Origin: an uncultured Gemmataceae bacterium
Lineage (GTDB): Bacteria; Planctomycetota; Planctomycetia; Gemmatales; Gemmataceae
NCBI GenBank assembly: GCA_937923405.1
Contig: CALDUY010000020.1
Coordinates: forward strand, 196,777-260,776
DNA length: 64,000 nucleotides
Direction: 5' to 3'
Below, in pieces: positions 17,573-26,235 of this stretch. The notes beneath the pieces were generated by a model. It ran no database searches. It saw only the letters and a list, made by a program, of their open reading frames with translations, and was not told the DNA's origin. The position numbers were made by a program, and so were the translations under genes. Each line of letters starts with the position of its first letter. Within the stretch, counting starts at the first letter, position 1.

Positions 17573-18038
17573 GCTGACCCGCCTTTCTGAGAACCCACCC
17601 CTTGCACAACTGCACTGAGGAAGCTAGACCGCGTCGAAAGAGGGTGATTCAGATCGTAGGCTAAAGCCTGCGAATGAGCCGCAGGTTTTAGCCCTGGGAA
17701 CGAGCTTCTTAATCTGCTGCCGCTACACCATCTTCATAAGCACTCTACCAGAGTAGTGTAACAAGTTTGAGTGGAAGAGGAGAAATCGACGAATCAGGTC
17801 GCTGGTTTGAAACCAAGAAGGCGAAAAATGGCTGAGAGCCGAGTAGGCGAACCTACTCGGCTCTCGGGCCATCGAGGATGACCTTGCCGGCCGCTCGCGG
17901 CGTGTGCAATACCGGGCGGCGAACCGCCGGGTAGCATGAAGGTTTGGCGCGGAGCCCTGGCAAGGTGCTACAGTTATCGGTCGGATTACGTCGCGTTCTT
18001 GAGCCGCCGCCTCCCCCCACTCCAGACGTGAAGGAACG
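17573..18038. other. Intergenic region with dispersed repeat and terminator
   Basis: This 466-bp gap upstream of the epimerase and downstream of the propeller gene holds no credible CDS. It contains the 16-bp sequence AGGCTAAAGCCTGCGA at 17658-17673, which recurs at 46704-46719, followed by a partly complementary CCGCAGGTTTTAGCCC (17679-17694), and a very strong stem-loop terminator at 17824-17872. The epimerase promoter should lie just above 17572. Confidence 0.6.
17824..17872 (-). terminator. Strong rho-independent terminator for the 18039-21698 unit
   Basis: On the minus strand a long hairpin is followed by five T. The core is a perfect 14-bp stem, GAGAGCCGAGTAGG (17834-17847) with CCTACTCGGCTCTC (17852-17865), around the tetraloop CGAA. 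It is extended by ATGGC/GCCAT across a small internal loop. The AAAAA at 17824-17828 becomes the U-tract in minus-strand RNA. It lies about 165 bp beyond the propeller stop at 18039. Confidence 0.88.
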
Positions 18039-19457
18039 TCACTCTGGCTTGAGATTGTAGACGAATAGTCGGTCCCAGTCGCGCAAGTAGAGCTTGCCAC
18101 CCGAGACGACTGGATGCGGCCAGGCCAGTTGACCACTGCGATCCGGCTGACGGAAGCGACCTTTCTCGCGGTACTCTTCCGGGGTGGCTTCGACCAAGGC
18201 GACGGTGCCGTTCTCACCACGGACAATCAGATGCCCATCGGCGTAGGTGATCGATCCCTTGCCGACGCTGCGATTCTGCCACAGGATTTTGCCGGTATTG
18301 AAGTCCAGACAGACCAAGCCCGTGTTGTTAGTGCCGTAGACGTAGCCATCGACCAGAACCAAGCCGCCGTGATGATTCTGTAGCTCGGTAATGAAGTAGG
18401 CCTGCTCGGCAGTGAACTTCTCGCCAGCACCAGTTACCTTAGCGCGACCGCTACCGGTCTTCGTCGCTGAAACAAAGACCGACTCATCTTTGACAATCGG
18501 AGTCAGGGTGCTTTGACCGCTGCCGCCCACCTCGTCGTAGTGCCAGAGAATCTTGCCCGTCTTGGCATGGACGCCGACCACGCCGCCGCTGATGAACTGG
18601 ACGTACTGTTTGGTGCCACCTAGGGTGGCGTTGACCGCCGAGGCGTAGCCAGCTGTCGAGTAGCTGCCCTTGCCGCCAAAGCCTCCGCCGAAGCCGCCTT
18701 TGCCCTTGCCGCCTCCGCCGAAGCCGCGTTTGCCCCCTTCGCGCGGCTTGGCTTTGATCCCTTTGGCTGAGCTGCGCCAGATCTCCTCACCAGTCATTTT
18801 GTCCAGACAGAGCAGGGTCGCAGAATCGCCGCCCGGCGTGCAGATGATTCGATCGCCATCGACCAGGGGAGACTCGGCATAGGCCCACATGCCGCATGAG
18901 CCGTCGAAGTCCTTGAAGTCCTTCTTCCAGATCAGCTTGCCGGTGCCGGCATCGAGGCAGGCCAGCACGCCGTTGGAGCTGATCGCATAAACACGGTCCC
19001 CATCCACCGTGGGTGTGGAGCGCGGGCAGGGATAGCCCCCCTGCGTCTTGCCGATCTCGGTGGACCAAATTGGTTTGCCGTCGGCCTCGTTCAGGCACAG
19101 CACCGACTCGGGGTAAGAGGGACCACCTCCGCCGAAGCCCCCCTTGCCACCGCTGCCACCTTTGCCCTTACCGCCGCCTCCGCCAAAGCCGCCCTTACCG
19201 CCAGTATCGGGCTGGTCTTTCGATCCCATGACGTAGATCTTGCCGCCGCTGATCGACGGGGTCGAATACCCACCGCCTAGGCCGCTTGTCTGCCATACCA
19301 GTTTGGGACCACCTTCGGGCCAAGTTTTCAACAGCCCCGTCTCAGTAGACAGGCCGTTGCGGTTGGGACCACGCCATTGCGGCCACTCGTCAGCACTGGC
19401 CAGTGCAAACACCACTGCCGAGGCGAGGAAGGCGAATACACAGCTTCGAGGTCGCAT
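18039..19457 (-). CDS. Secreted PQQ-type beta-propeller protein with Gly/Lys-rich inserts (copy 2)
   Basis: Exported propeller of 472 aa, paralogous to those at 3461 and 35013. The ATG at 19457 has AAGGAG 6 bases upstream and a signal peptide (MRPRSCVFAFLASAVVFALA) before DEWPQWRGPNRNG; the frame upstream of it is non-coding. Blades show NEADGKPIWST, DAGTGKLIWKK, DKMTGEEIWRS, HAKTGKILWHY, DFNTGKILWQN. Two low-complexity inserts made almost only of Gly and Lys (roughly residues 79-106 and 212-238) interrupt the fold and are absent from the other copies. They are encoded by G-rich repeats near 19110-19205 and 18665-18750. They sit 55 bp or more downstream of blade motifs, as surface loops would. 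Role unknown; binding or scaffolding outside the cytoplasm is likely. Confidence 0.9.
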   Translation of the reverse strand: MRPRSCVFAFLASAVVFALASADEWPQWRGPNRNGLSTETGLLKTWPEGGPKLVWQTSGLGGGYSTPSISGGKIYVMGSKDQPDTGGKGGFGGGGGKGKGGSGGKGGFGGGGPSYPESVLCLNEADGKPIWSTEIGKTQGGYPCPRSTPTVDGDRVYAISSNGVLACLDAGTGKLIWKKDFKDFDGSCGMWAYAESPLVDGDRIICTPGGDSATLLCLDKMTGEEIWRSSAKGIKAKPREGGKRGFGGGGKGKGGFGGGFGGKGSYSTAGYASAVNATLGGTKQYVQFISGGVVGVHAKTGKILWHYDEVGGSGQSTLTPIVKDESVFVSATKTGSGRAKVTGAGEKFTAEQAYFITELQNHHGGLVLVDGYVYGTNNTGLVCLDFNTGKILWQNRSVGKGSITYADGHLIVRGENGTVALVEATPEEYREKGRFRQPDRSGQLAWPHPVVSGGKLYLRDWDRLFVYNLKPE

Positions 19458-19509
19458 CGTATCTCCTTGTGAAGGATAGCAGGCTGCTAGATGTAACCCC
19501 GCGCTCGGC

Positions 19510-20634
19510 TCAAGGCTTCGCGGTTTCGATTTGGCCCACACGCAGCAAGACACAGACCGGGAAATGATCGCTAGCTCCCCGCGCTGAGTACGGTCGCTTG
19601 TCCGACTCGCCGCCGAAGCGATCGGGTCGGCCGTTGCGTTGGGCCTTCTGACGAATAATGCGTGTGGAGTTCGGCACGATGGACCAGCCTTGTTCGTCGA
19701 ACAGCCCCGGAGAGACGCAGATCTGATCGAACAGATAGGGCCGAGCATTGTGGTACAGGGTCGCTTCACTGTTGGCCCATAGCGGAGCCATCAGGTTCAC
19801 CAGCGCGGGGTCGCCTCCTGCGGCACGGGCCTCGACGAGACTGCTTTTCGCTCGCAGGTTCTCTAGCACGCTGGCATCGTCGGGATTGTCGTTGAAGTCG
19901 CCACAGACCAAGAAATCGACGTTCGGATCGTCGCGGTACAGTTCCTGATAGCGGCGATAGATCACGTCGGCGTAGGTCGAGCGTGTCGCACTGTCCTTGT
20001 CGGAGATGCGCGAACTCCAGTGCGAGGCAACGACGACAAGCGGTTTGCTGTCCACCTCGATAGTGCCTTCGAGAATGCGCAGCCGACGGCCCAACAGAGC
20101 GCCTTTGCCAGCGACCGGCAAGCGAGTCAGGATACCAGTGCCGATGTGCCGACCTCCTCCGGGATTGGCGAACAGCAGTGTCGTGTAGTGCAAGGTTTCA
20201 TCGAGCAATCGCGCATTGAGGGCCTGTTTGAGTAGCTCACCAGCGCGGCGCGACTCCAACTCGGCGACGCAGAGGATGTCCGGCCCGCGCCCGCCGTTCA
20301 TCTCTCCGCTGAGTAGGACATCGACGAGATGGCCGAGTTTAGCCTGCAGCGCTTCGGGGTTGGAGGAAAAGAAGCCGTCGTACTCCTTGTCGCCGCTGGC
20401 ATTCCGCCGATCGTCGCGATCATCGAAGAGATTCTCGACGTTCCAGAAGCAAAGCTGATACTCTCCCGGACCAGCGACGATGGCGGACCTGGACGGTTCG
20501 CAGCCGGGCCGTCCCTGAATCAGCCAGACGCCCAGGGCAATGCAAGCGACAGCCAGCACAGCTAACCGCACCTGGCGATACTGCAGCGCCCACACAGCCG
20601 CCTCGATCAGTCGTTGTTGATCCCGTTGTCGCAT
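19510..20634 (-). CDS. Membrane-anchored endonuclease/exonuclease/phosphatase family protein (tandem copy B)
   Basis: Metal-dependent phosphodiesterase or phosphatase of the DNase I-like fold, 374 aa. An N-terminal membrane helix (about 23-40, VRLAVLAVACIALGVWLI) would anchor or export it. Motifs: CFWNVENLFDD (metal and Asn), DILCVAELES (metal Glu), VVASHWSSR (catalytic His), VCGDFNDNPDD, and the final GASDHFPV (catalytic Asp-His). All key residues look intact. It is 23 bp downstream of a clear paralogue (20658-21698), so this is a tandem duplication. Substrate is unknown; extracellular nuclease or lipid phosphodiesterase are options. Confidence 0.9.
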   Translation of the reverse strand: MRQRDQQRLIEAAVWALQYRQVRLAVLAVACIALGVWLIQGRPGCEPSRSAIVAGPGEYQLCFWNVENLFDDRDDRRNASGDKEYDGFFSSNPEALQAKLGHLVDVLLSGEMNGGRGPDILCVAELESRRAGELLKQALNARLLDETLHYTTLLFANPGGGRHIGTGILTRLPVAGKGALLGRRLRILEGTIEVDSKPLVVVASHWSSRISDKDSATRSTYADVIYRRYQELYRDDPNVDFLVCGDFNDNPDDASVLENLRAKSSLVEARAAGGDPALVNLMAPLWANSEATLYHNARPYLFDQICVSPGLFDEQGWSIVPNSTRIIRQKAQRNGRPDRFGGESDKRPYSARGASDHFPVCVLLRVGQIETAKP

Positions 20635-20657
20635 GCTTGACTCGCCGCTTCAAGAGG

Positions 20658-21698
20658 TCATCGTTGCACTCGGAGTTGAATCGTGACCGGGTAATGGTCG
20701 CTAGCCCCGCGATTGCGGAACGGTCGGCGATCGTTTGGACCGCCGAAGCGATCCGGTCGGCCCCGAAACTGAAACTTTTCGACGATAGTCGCCGACTTGT
20801 TAACGTAGGACCAGCCCTCGCCATCGAGCAAGCCCGGTGACAGACAGATCTGATCGAACAGATAGGCCCGCTCGCCGAACGAGTGCGTTCCCTTGCCCTG
20901 GCTGGCCAGCGCCACGAACGGATTGAAGAACATCGGCTTCTCATTCTTGCTCAACGACAGCACCTTTTTGACTTCTCCTGTCGCGCCGAGATCCTGCACC
21001 ACGGAATCATCGGTCGGCGTGTCGTTAAAATCCCCACAAACCAGATAGTCAATGGTGGGATTGTGGCGATAGGCCGCGTGGAAGTCGTCGTAAATCTGTC
21101 GGGCATAACTAGAGCGTCCGCGTCCGGTTTTGTCCGAGACGCGCGACGACCAGTGCGACGCCACCACGGTCAACGGGTGTTTGTTCTCGACTAGACGGAC
21201 CACCAACATACGCTGCGCTCGGCCTAGTAGACGTGGGGTCCCTTCGACCGGCACGCGCGACAACACTGCCGTGGCAATGCCGCGTCCACCTGCCGGATCG
21301 CGGAAGACGATGTGCTTGTAGTGCAGTTCCTTCTGCTTGAGCCGTTTGTTCAGTTCCTCGCCTAACAGTTCGACGGCCCGCTGCGATTCGACCTCTGCCA
21401 TCGCGAGAATGTCCGGCCCGTTGCCTTGGTTCATCTCGTCGCTGAGCAGCACGGTGCAGAGCCGGTCGAGCTTGGCAGCCCGCGCTTCGGCATCTTTGGC
21501 GAAGTAGTCGTCGAACTCGCGATCGACATTCTCCAATTTCGGATTGATCTTGTCGTCAAAAAAGTTTTCGACGTTCCAGAAGCAGAACAGGTACTGCTTG
21601 GGCTTGTTGGGCTGCTGAGCCGGCATGGCCAACGTGGCCAGTCCCAAGGCTAGTAGCGGCAGCACGAACTCTGGACGACCGATCGATCGACAGGACAT
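20658..21698 (-). CDS. Secreted endonuclease/exonuclease/phosphatase family protein (tandem copy A)
   Basis: Paralogue of the next gene, 346 aa, with an N-terminal signal-like segment (FVLPLLALGLATLAMPAQQ) instead of a long cytoplasmic tail. The same motifs appear in the same order: CFWNVENFFDD, DILAMAEVES, VVASHWSSRVSDK, VCGDFNDTPTDD and GASDHYPV, with the shared YLFDQICLSPGL and GRPDRFGG stretches. The fold and active site are therefore complete. AGGGG 7 bases before the ATG supports the start at 21698. It heads a minus-strand unit with copy B and the propeller and is divergent from the motor-like operon at 21970. Confidence 0.9.
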   Translation of the reverse strand: MSCRSIGRPEFVLPLLALGLATLAMPAQQPNKPKQYLFCFWNVENFFDDKINPKLENVDREFDDYFAKDAEARAAKLDRLCTVLLSDEMNQGNGPDILAMAEVESQRAVELLGEELNKRLKQKELHYKHIVFRDPAGGRGIATAVLSRVPVEGTPRLLGRAQRMLVVRLVENKHPLTVVASHWSSRVSDKTGRGRSSYARQIYDDFHAAYRHNPTIDYLVCGDFNDTPTDDSVVQDLGATGEVKKVLSLSKNEKPMFFNPFVALASQGKGTHSFGERAYLFDQICLSPGLLDGEGWSYVNKSATIVEKFQFRGRPDRFGGPNDRRPFRNRGASDHYPVTIQLRVQR

Positions 21699-21969
21699 GA
21701 CAGGCCCCTGACTTTGTGGGCGGCTGGAAACATTCTATGTAGCAGCGTTGCCAGCGTAGCGACGGATCGCCGCTACGCCGCTTCCTGCCGCTAATCTCCT
21801 CTCTGGTCCTTTCTGCCTGCTCAACCTCTCTTGCCGGTTTTGCCGCTTCGCCGGAAGAAATCGAATGGATCGTCATGTTCGCTACCCTGCCTTGCCGATA
21901 CTGACCGAGAGAGTTTCTCGGTCTAGATCGAGCAGGTCCGAATCGATTCTTTTGGACAGGAGCATGCGG

Positions 21970-23295
21970 ATGAGCAGTACCGTGCAGTCTTCGACACGCG
22001 GGTTCGGCCCTACCGTCGCTGCCCTTCTCATCGGCGCTCCGCTAACCGTGACCACGCTCGCTTTGGTTTTGCTGGGGCCGTTTCAGGGGACAACTCTGGC
22101 ACGCTACTTCGAGCATCCGGTCCAGTGGGCTATTGTCGCCTTCTTCTACACTGGACTGGGAGCGCTCGGCGTGAAGCTGTGGCAGCTTCGTCGCGAATGG
22201 TCGGCCTGTGGCGAAACCATCCTGCCCACCTGGGAGGGCAAGCCGGTGCCCGTGGCCAAGGCCGGCGATCTGCTCGTCTCCGTGGAGCGACAGCCCAAAA
22301 GTATCCAGCACACTTATCTAGGTCGTCGCCTCCGTGCCGTGCTGGAGTTTCTCCGTCGACGTAAAAGCGCTCAGGATCTCGACGAGCAGATTCGCGCGTT
22401 GGCCGATCAAGACGCGCTGACGCAGGAGAACAGTTTCGGCTTCATTCGATTTATCACTTGGGCGATCCCAATTCTTGGTTTTTTAGGCACAGTCATCGGC
22501 ATCACCACGGCGATCGCTGGCGTCGATCCTGCCACGCTCGAAGAGTCGTTGTCGATGGTCACGGGCGGCCTGGCTGAGGCCTTTGACTCGACCGCGCTGG
22601 CGTTGGCACTGACGATGGTGCTGATGTTCCTGACCTATCTTGTCGACAAGCAAGAGCAGCTGGTTCTGGGCGTGGTGGATGAGGTGGTCGAGGAGCAACT
22701 GACCCATCGGTTTCAGCGAGACGGCATGGACTCGGCCCCGTTTCTGGCCGTGGTGCAGGCCAGCACGCGCGAACTGAGCGCCAGCGTCGAGGGACTGGTT
22801 CGCAAGCAAGCCGAGGTCTGGGCCGCCGCCCTGGGCGAGCCGGAACGTCGCGCCGTGGCCGCGTATCAACAGGCCCAGCAGACCCTGGCCGCTGCTCTGG
22901 GGCAGGCGCTGGATGCGACGGCGGAATCGTTCGCACAACGGCTGGCAGCGATGGAGCAACAGTCGATCCAACAAACCGCGACTCTTTTGCAACAGTTGAC
23001 CGGCATCGCCGAGGCGATTCGCGAGACCGGACGCCAGCAGCAAGAGTCGTTGCAAGTCGTCGCTCAGGGCATCGCGCAACAGGCGACCGTGTTGGGCAAG
23101 CTCCAGGAAGACTCGGCCAACGTCGTTCATCTGCAAGCGGTGCTGCATCAGAACCTGGCGGCGTTGGCCAGCGCTAGTTCCTTCGAGGAGACGCTACACA
23201 GCCTGACCGCTGCAGTGCATCTGCTCACGGCTCGCGCGGGACAAACCACCCAACCCCTCGGACCGCGACTCTCACCCCAAGGTAAAGCCGCATGA
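21970..23295 (+). CDS. MotA/TolQ/ExbB-family proton channel protein with long C-terminal tail
   Basis: Inner-membrane stator-type channel of 441 aa. Four membrane helices are seen at about 15-37, 52-71, 158-183 and 205-226. The last two carry the family signature: PILGFLGTVIGITTAIAG and GGLAEAFDSTALALALTMVL. Residues about 230-441 form a long Gln/Ala-rich, coiled-coil-like tail, unusual for ExbB or TolQ but reminiscent of extended MotA relatives. AGGAG sits 7 bases before the ATG at 21970; an ATG at 21964 is too close to it. The stop overlaps the next ATG (ATGA), so this gene is coupled to the ExbD-like gene. It most likely conducts protons to drive work on the periplasmic partners encoded downstream. 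Confidence 0.88.
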   Translation: MSSTVQSSTRGFGPTVAALLIGAPLTVTTLALVLLGPFQGTTLARYFEHPVQWAIVAFFYTGLGALGVKLWQLRREWSACGETILPTWEGKPVPVAKAGDLLVSVERQPKSIQHTYLGRRLRAVLEFLRRRKSAQDLDEQIRALADQDALTQENSFGFIRFITWAIPILGFLGTVIGITTAIAGVDPATLEESLSMVTGGLAEAFDSTALALALTMVLMFLTYLVDKQEQLVLGVVDEVVEEQLTHRFQRDGMDSAPFLAVVQASTRELSASVEGLVRKQAEVWAAALGEPERRAVAAYQQAQQTLAAALGQALDATAESFAQRLAAMEQQSIQQTATLLQQLTGIAEAIRETGRQQQESLQVVAQGIAQQATVLGKLQEDSANVVHLQAVLHQNLAALASASSFEETLHSLTAAVHLLTARAGQTTQPLGPRLSPQGKAA

Positions 23296-25031
23296 GTCGA
23301 CGCAATCAGCTGAAGGTCGATACCTTCCCGTTCCTGGCCGTACTGCTATGTGCCATGGGAGCGCTGATTCTGGTGCTGTTGGTCATGGATCGACGCTCGA
23401 AACTGGCAGCCCAGCAGCGCGTCGCCGACCAACTGCGTAGTCAGAATGAGAAATACGCTCAGATCAGCAAGCAGCGCCGCGACGAGTTGGAAGCCAAGCG
23501 ACAAGCTCAGCAAGCCGCCTGGAACAAGAAGCGCGAGGCGCTCTCGGCTCAGGTCAGTGTCGAGGAGCAGGCCCTCGAGGGGGAACTTCGCGAGGTTCAG
23601 GCTCGGCTCGCCGCCGTCGCCGAGAAGCTCCGCCAGCAAGAACAGTTGGTTGAGTCGCTGCGCGACCAACTGAAGCAGGAGCGAGCGCGGCTAGCGAGTC
23701 AGGAAACCGCGCTGAACACGGCTCAGGATGAGGCGCGCCGCTTGACGGAGAAGCTCAGTGACGCAGAGAAGGCCCGGGCCAAGTTGGCGGAGAACCTCGT
23801 TCAGCTCGAAGCCGCTCTCAAAGCGATGCTGGAGAGTCGGTCACGCGAAGGGCAGACGTACTCGCTGGTGCCCTATGCCGGTAAGCGCGGCGACAATCGC
23901 CGACCGATTTATGTGGAATGCACCGAGGCCGGCGTCGTCTTCCATCCCGACAAAGTGAAAGTCGATGCCCCGACGTTGGACACGCTCCGCGATGAGGTGC
24001 GTAAGCGTGTGGCCAACCAGGCCGCCGAACTCGCCGCTGCCGGGATGGTGAACGTTCAGCCCTACTTGATGCTGTTGGTGCGTCCCAACGGGATCCTGCG
24101 TCATTACGAGATGATCGCCGTGGCCAAGGAGCTGAAGCTCGATTTCGGCTATGAGTTCGTCGATGCCGACTGGATTCTCAATGTGCCGACCGGATCAGCT
24201 TCTTCCCAGATCGCAAAAGACGCTTATCCCTCGGGAGTGGTTCCGTTCCGTGGCTCAGGCTCTGTTGGCGCGGAGGCTGGCAGCGGTAGCGGTAGCGGAA
24301 CGGGACCTGAAGGTTCCGTCGTTGGCCACGGGGGAGCGCCTGCCACGCTGCTGAGTCGTCAGGGCGGCACCTCGGCAAGCGGTCAAAGCGGCGTCGACTT
24401 ACCAGCGCCTAACGGGTCGAACGGATCAGGCCCCGCGTTGCCGAACTTCAACAGTCACGTCCAAGCCGCTCCCCTCCCGAGTTTGCCGCTTCCCCAGACC
24501 CCCTCCCCGAATGCCTCCGCTCAGGGAATCCAACCGCCCGATCGGGGAACGGTAGCGACAGGGCGAAAGCCCAGCGGGGAATCGGTCCAGCCGGAACAGT
24601 CCGGGGCCACGGGAAGTGGCACCGGCTCCAGCGAGCGCCCGAACAAGTTTGCCAATCCGTCGCTGAGCAAACCCGTGCCGCTGCGACCGGCTCGACTCCA
24701 TACGGACGAGGACACGATGATCTACGTCGAGTGCCGAGCCGATGTGGTCGTGGTCTATCCGGTGCGTCGGCAGATCGGCTCGGAGTCGTTGAACCATACG
24801 CCGCTGCACAATCCTCTGACGCAGACGGTGAATCAATTCATCGCCCGGCGACAGGCCCAGGCTCGGCAGGGTGGCTCGCCCGCTCGCTTCCACATTCGCT
24901 TCCTTGTCCATCCCGACGGCGAGCGAACCCTGCATCAGGCGACGCACTCGCTGGAAACGGTGTCTGTGCCCAAGTCACGTTACACTTTGATGCCCGATGA
25001 TGACGTGCAGCGCCTGATCGCGGGGTATTGA
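23292..25031 (+). CDS. ExbD-like single-pass coiled-coil protein, first copy
   Basis: Partner of the upstream channel, 579 aa. A short cytoplasmic start leads to one membrane helix (about 12-32, FPFLAVLLCAMGALILVLLV), then a long charged coiled coil (about 35-190), a globular domain (about 205-300, beginning PIYVECTEAGVVFHP), a Gly/Ser/Pro-rich linker (about 310-475), and a second copy of a similar domain (beginning MIYVECRADVVVVYP). Alignment by eye to ExbD/TolR (TPFIDVMLVL) puts Ala where the proton-carrying Asp should be (FPFLAVLL). The linker and repeated domain suggest reaching across the periplasm to bind a wall or outer-membrane target. The start overlaps the channel stop by 4 bp. No family name recognised for the globular domain. 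Confidence 0.8.
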   Translation: MSRRNQLKVDTFPFLAVLLCAMGALILVLLVMDRRSKLAAQQRVADQLRSQNEKYAQISKQRRDELEAKRQAQQAAWNKKREALSAQVSVEEQALEGELREVQARLAAVAEKLRQQEQLVESLRDQLKQERARLASQETALNTAQDEARRLTEKLSDAEKARAKLAENLVQLEAALKAMLESRSREGQTYSLVPYAGKRGDNRRPIYVECTEAGVVFHPDKVKVDAPTLDTLRDEVRKRVANQAAELAAAGMVNVQPYLMLLVRPNGILRHYEMIAVAKELKLDFGYEFVDADWILNVPTGSASSQIAKDAYPSGVVPFRGSGSVGAEAGSGSGSGTGPEGSVVGHGGAPATLLSRQGGTSASGQSGVDLPAPNGSNGSGPALPNFNSHVQAAPLPSLPLPQTPSPNASAQGIQPPDRGTVATGRKPSGESVQPEQSGATGSGTGSSERPNKFANPSLSKPVPLRPARLHTDEDTMIYVECRADVVVVYPVRRQIGSESLNHTPLHNPLTQTVNQFIARRQAQARQGGSPARFHIRFLVHPDGERTLHQATHSLETVSVPKSRYTLMPDDDVQRLIAGY

Positions 25032-25061
25032 GTTCACGAGTGATTCTGCCAGGAGTAGGCG

Positions 25062-26123
25062 ATGCGCCGTCGGCGTCGGGGTCAGCGAGAAATTGCCTTC
25101 GGCTTCGACTCGTTTCTCGATGTCGTGGCCAACGTGGTGGGCATTATCCTTCGCTTGATTCTCGTGGCCTGGATCGGAGCTCGCACCTACCAGGCGATGT
25201 TGCCCGTGCCTCCGCCGCCTCCGCCGCCGGTCTTTGCCGATCCCGAACCATTGCCCGAGCCAACCGACGAGCGTCTGCCGCTGCTGGCCCAACGTCGACA
25301 ACAGCTGGAAACGCTCCGCCAACAGCTCCTGCGACAATCTTCCCGCGAACCCCAGCTGACCGAGTTGGTCCATCGCTTGCAAACGGACCTGCAAACCGTC
25401 AAGCAGCAGCGCGACCAACTCGCGGCGAGCGAACAGCAGCAGCGCGAGGCGGCCCAGCTTCAGGGGATCGCGGCGACGGCGACGGCGTTGAGCATCGAGG
25501 AACTGCAAGCGCGGAGCAAAAAACTGACAGAAGAGATCGACAAAATCGGAAAAATGCCGAGGCAATCCAAGGAGTTGCGCTATCGCACGCCGGTCAGTGC
25601 TGAGGTGCAGACTGAAGAGATGATGTTCGAGTGCCGCGCCGGCAAAGTGGCGCTGATCGATCACGGCACGATGTTGGCCGAGATCCAGCGTGAGGTTCGC
25701 TCTAAGGAGAAAGAGCTTCGCACCCGATGGGAAGTGACCGACGTGACGGCTCCCGTGGGAGCGTTTCGCCTACGTTACACCGTAGAACGCGAACGCAGCA
25801 TCCTCGACGTGCCGGGAGCGGCTCCGACCGACGGCCTGTTCCGTTACGGCGTGACGCGCTGGGAGGTGGTGCCGATTCGTTCCGATCGCGGGGAGACCCT
25901 GGAACAGGCTCTCGCCTCGGGGTCGGAGTTTCGCCGTATCGTTGACAACGCCGAACCGCAACAGACCGCCATCACCTTCTGGGTCTATCCCGACAGCTTC
26001 GCCCTGTTTCGTCGCTTGCGTGATTATCTGTACGAGAAAGACTTCATTGTGGCTGGTCGACCGCTGCCCGACGGCGTCCCTATCGCCAGTTCTCGACATG
26101 GCACGGTGACTCGCGGCCAGTGA
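25062..26123 (+). CDS. ExbD-like single-pass coiled-coil protein, second copy
   Basis: Second putative partner of the channel, 353 aa. After a basic N-terminus (MRRRRRGQ) comes a membrane helix, FDSFLDVVANVVGIILRLIL (about 14-33), with an Asp placed as in ExbD/TolR (PFIDVML). A Pro-rich spacer (about 48-60), a coiled coil (about 70-180) and a globular domain beginning MMFECRAGKVALID (about 188) follow; the latter resembles the YVECxxxxVVxxP domains of the preceding gene. It starts 30 bp after that gene. The pair is therefore a heterotypic ExbD-like set in which only this copy keeps the membrane Asp. Function of the exported domain is unknown. Confidence 0.8.
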   Translation: MRRRRRGQREIAFGFDSFLDVVANVVGIILRLILVAWIGARTYQAMLPVPPPPPPPVFADPEPLPEPTDERLPLLAQRRQQLETLRQQLLRQSSREPQLTELVHRLQTDLQTVKQQRDQLAASEQQQREAAQLQGIAATATALSIEELQARSKKLTEEIDKIGKMPRQSKELRYRTPVSAEVQTEEMMFECRAGKVALIDHGTMLAEIQREVRSKEKELRTRWEVTDVTAPVGAFRLRYTVERERSILDVPGAAPTDGLFRYGVTRWEVVPIRSDRGETLEQALASGSEFRRIVDNAEPQQTAITFWVYPDSFALFRRLRDYLYEKDFIVAGRPLPDGVPIASSRHGTVTRGQ

Positions 26124-26235
26124 CTAGCGAAGACCACGCCGGCCATGAATCGCCTACCGGGTAGGAGGCGTTGCAGCGACGTTCGGTCATCGTAACATAT
26201 CTTCTGCACAGGCTTGCGTGTCAGGAGAGGTTGCG

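Noticed and set aside
17658-17694. CRISPR-like repeat
   Set aside because: Only single copies with variants, no regular spacers, and no cas gene nearby.
21754-21778. GCGTAGCG/CGCTACGC inverted repeat as an operator of the divergent units
   Set aside because: Eight-bp arms with a 9-base loop in a GC-rich intergenic region are weak evidence; no repressor gene adjoins it.
22483-23148. 221-codon minus-strand open frame inside the channel gene
   Set aside because: Leu/Arg/Gln-rich mirror of a GC-rich coiled-coil coding region; no motif, no Shine-Dalgarno.
24975-25664. 229-codon minus-strand open frame over the second ExbD-like gene
   Set aside because: Antisense of a Gln/Leu-rich coiled coil, no recognisable domain, conflicts with a better plus-strand gene.
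21970-26123. Zorya-type anti-phage defence (ZorA/ZorB-like channel pair)
   Set aside because: The channel with long coiled tail recalls ZorA, but there is no peptidoglycan-binding OmpA domain in the partners and no ZorC, ZorD or ZorE-type gene follows.
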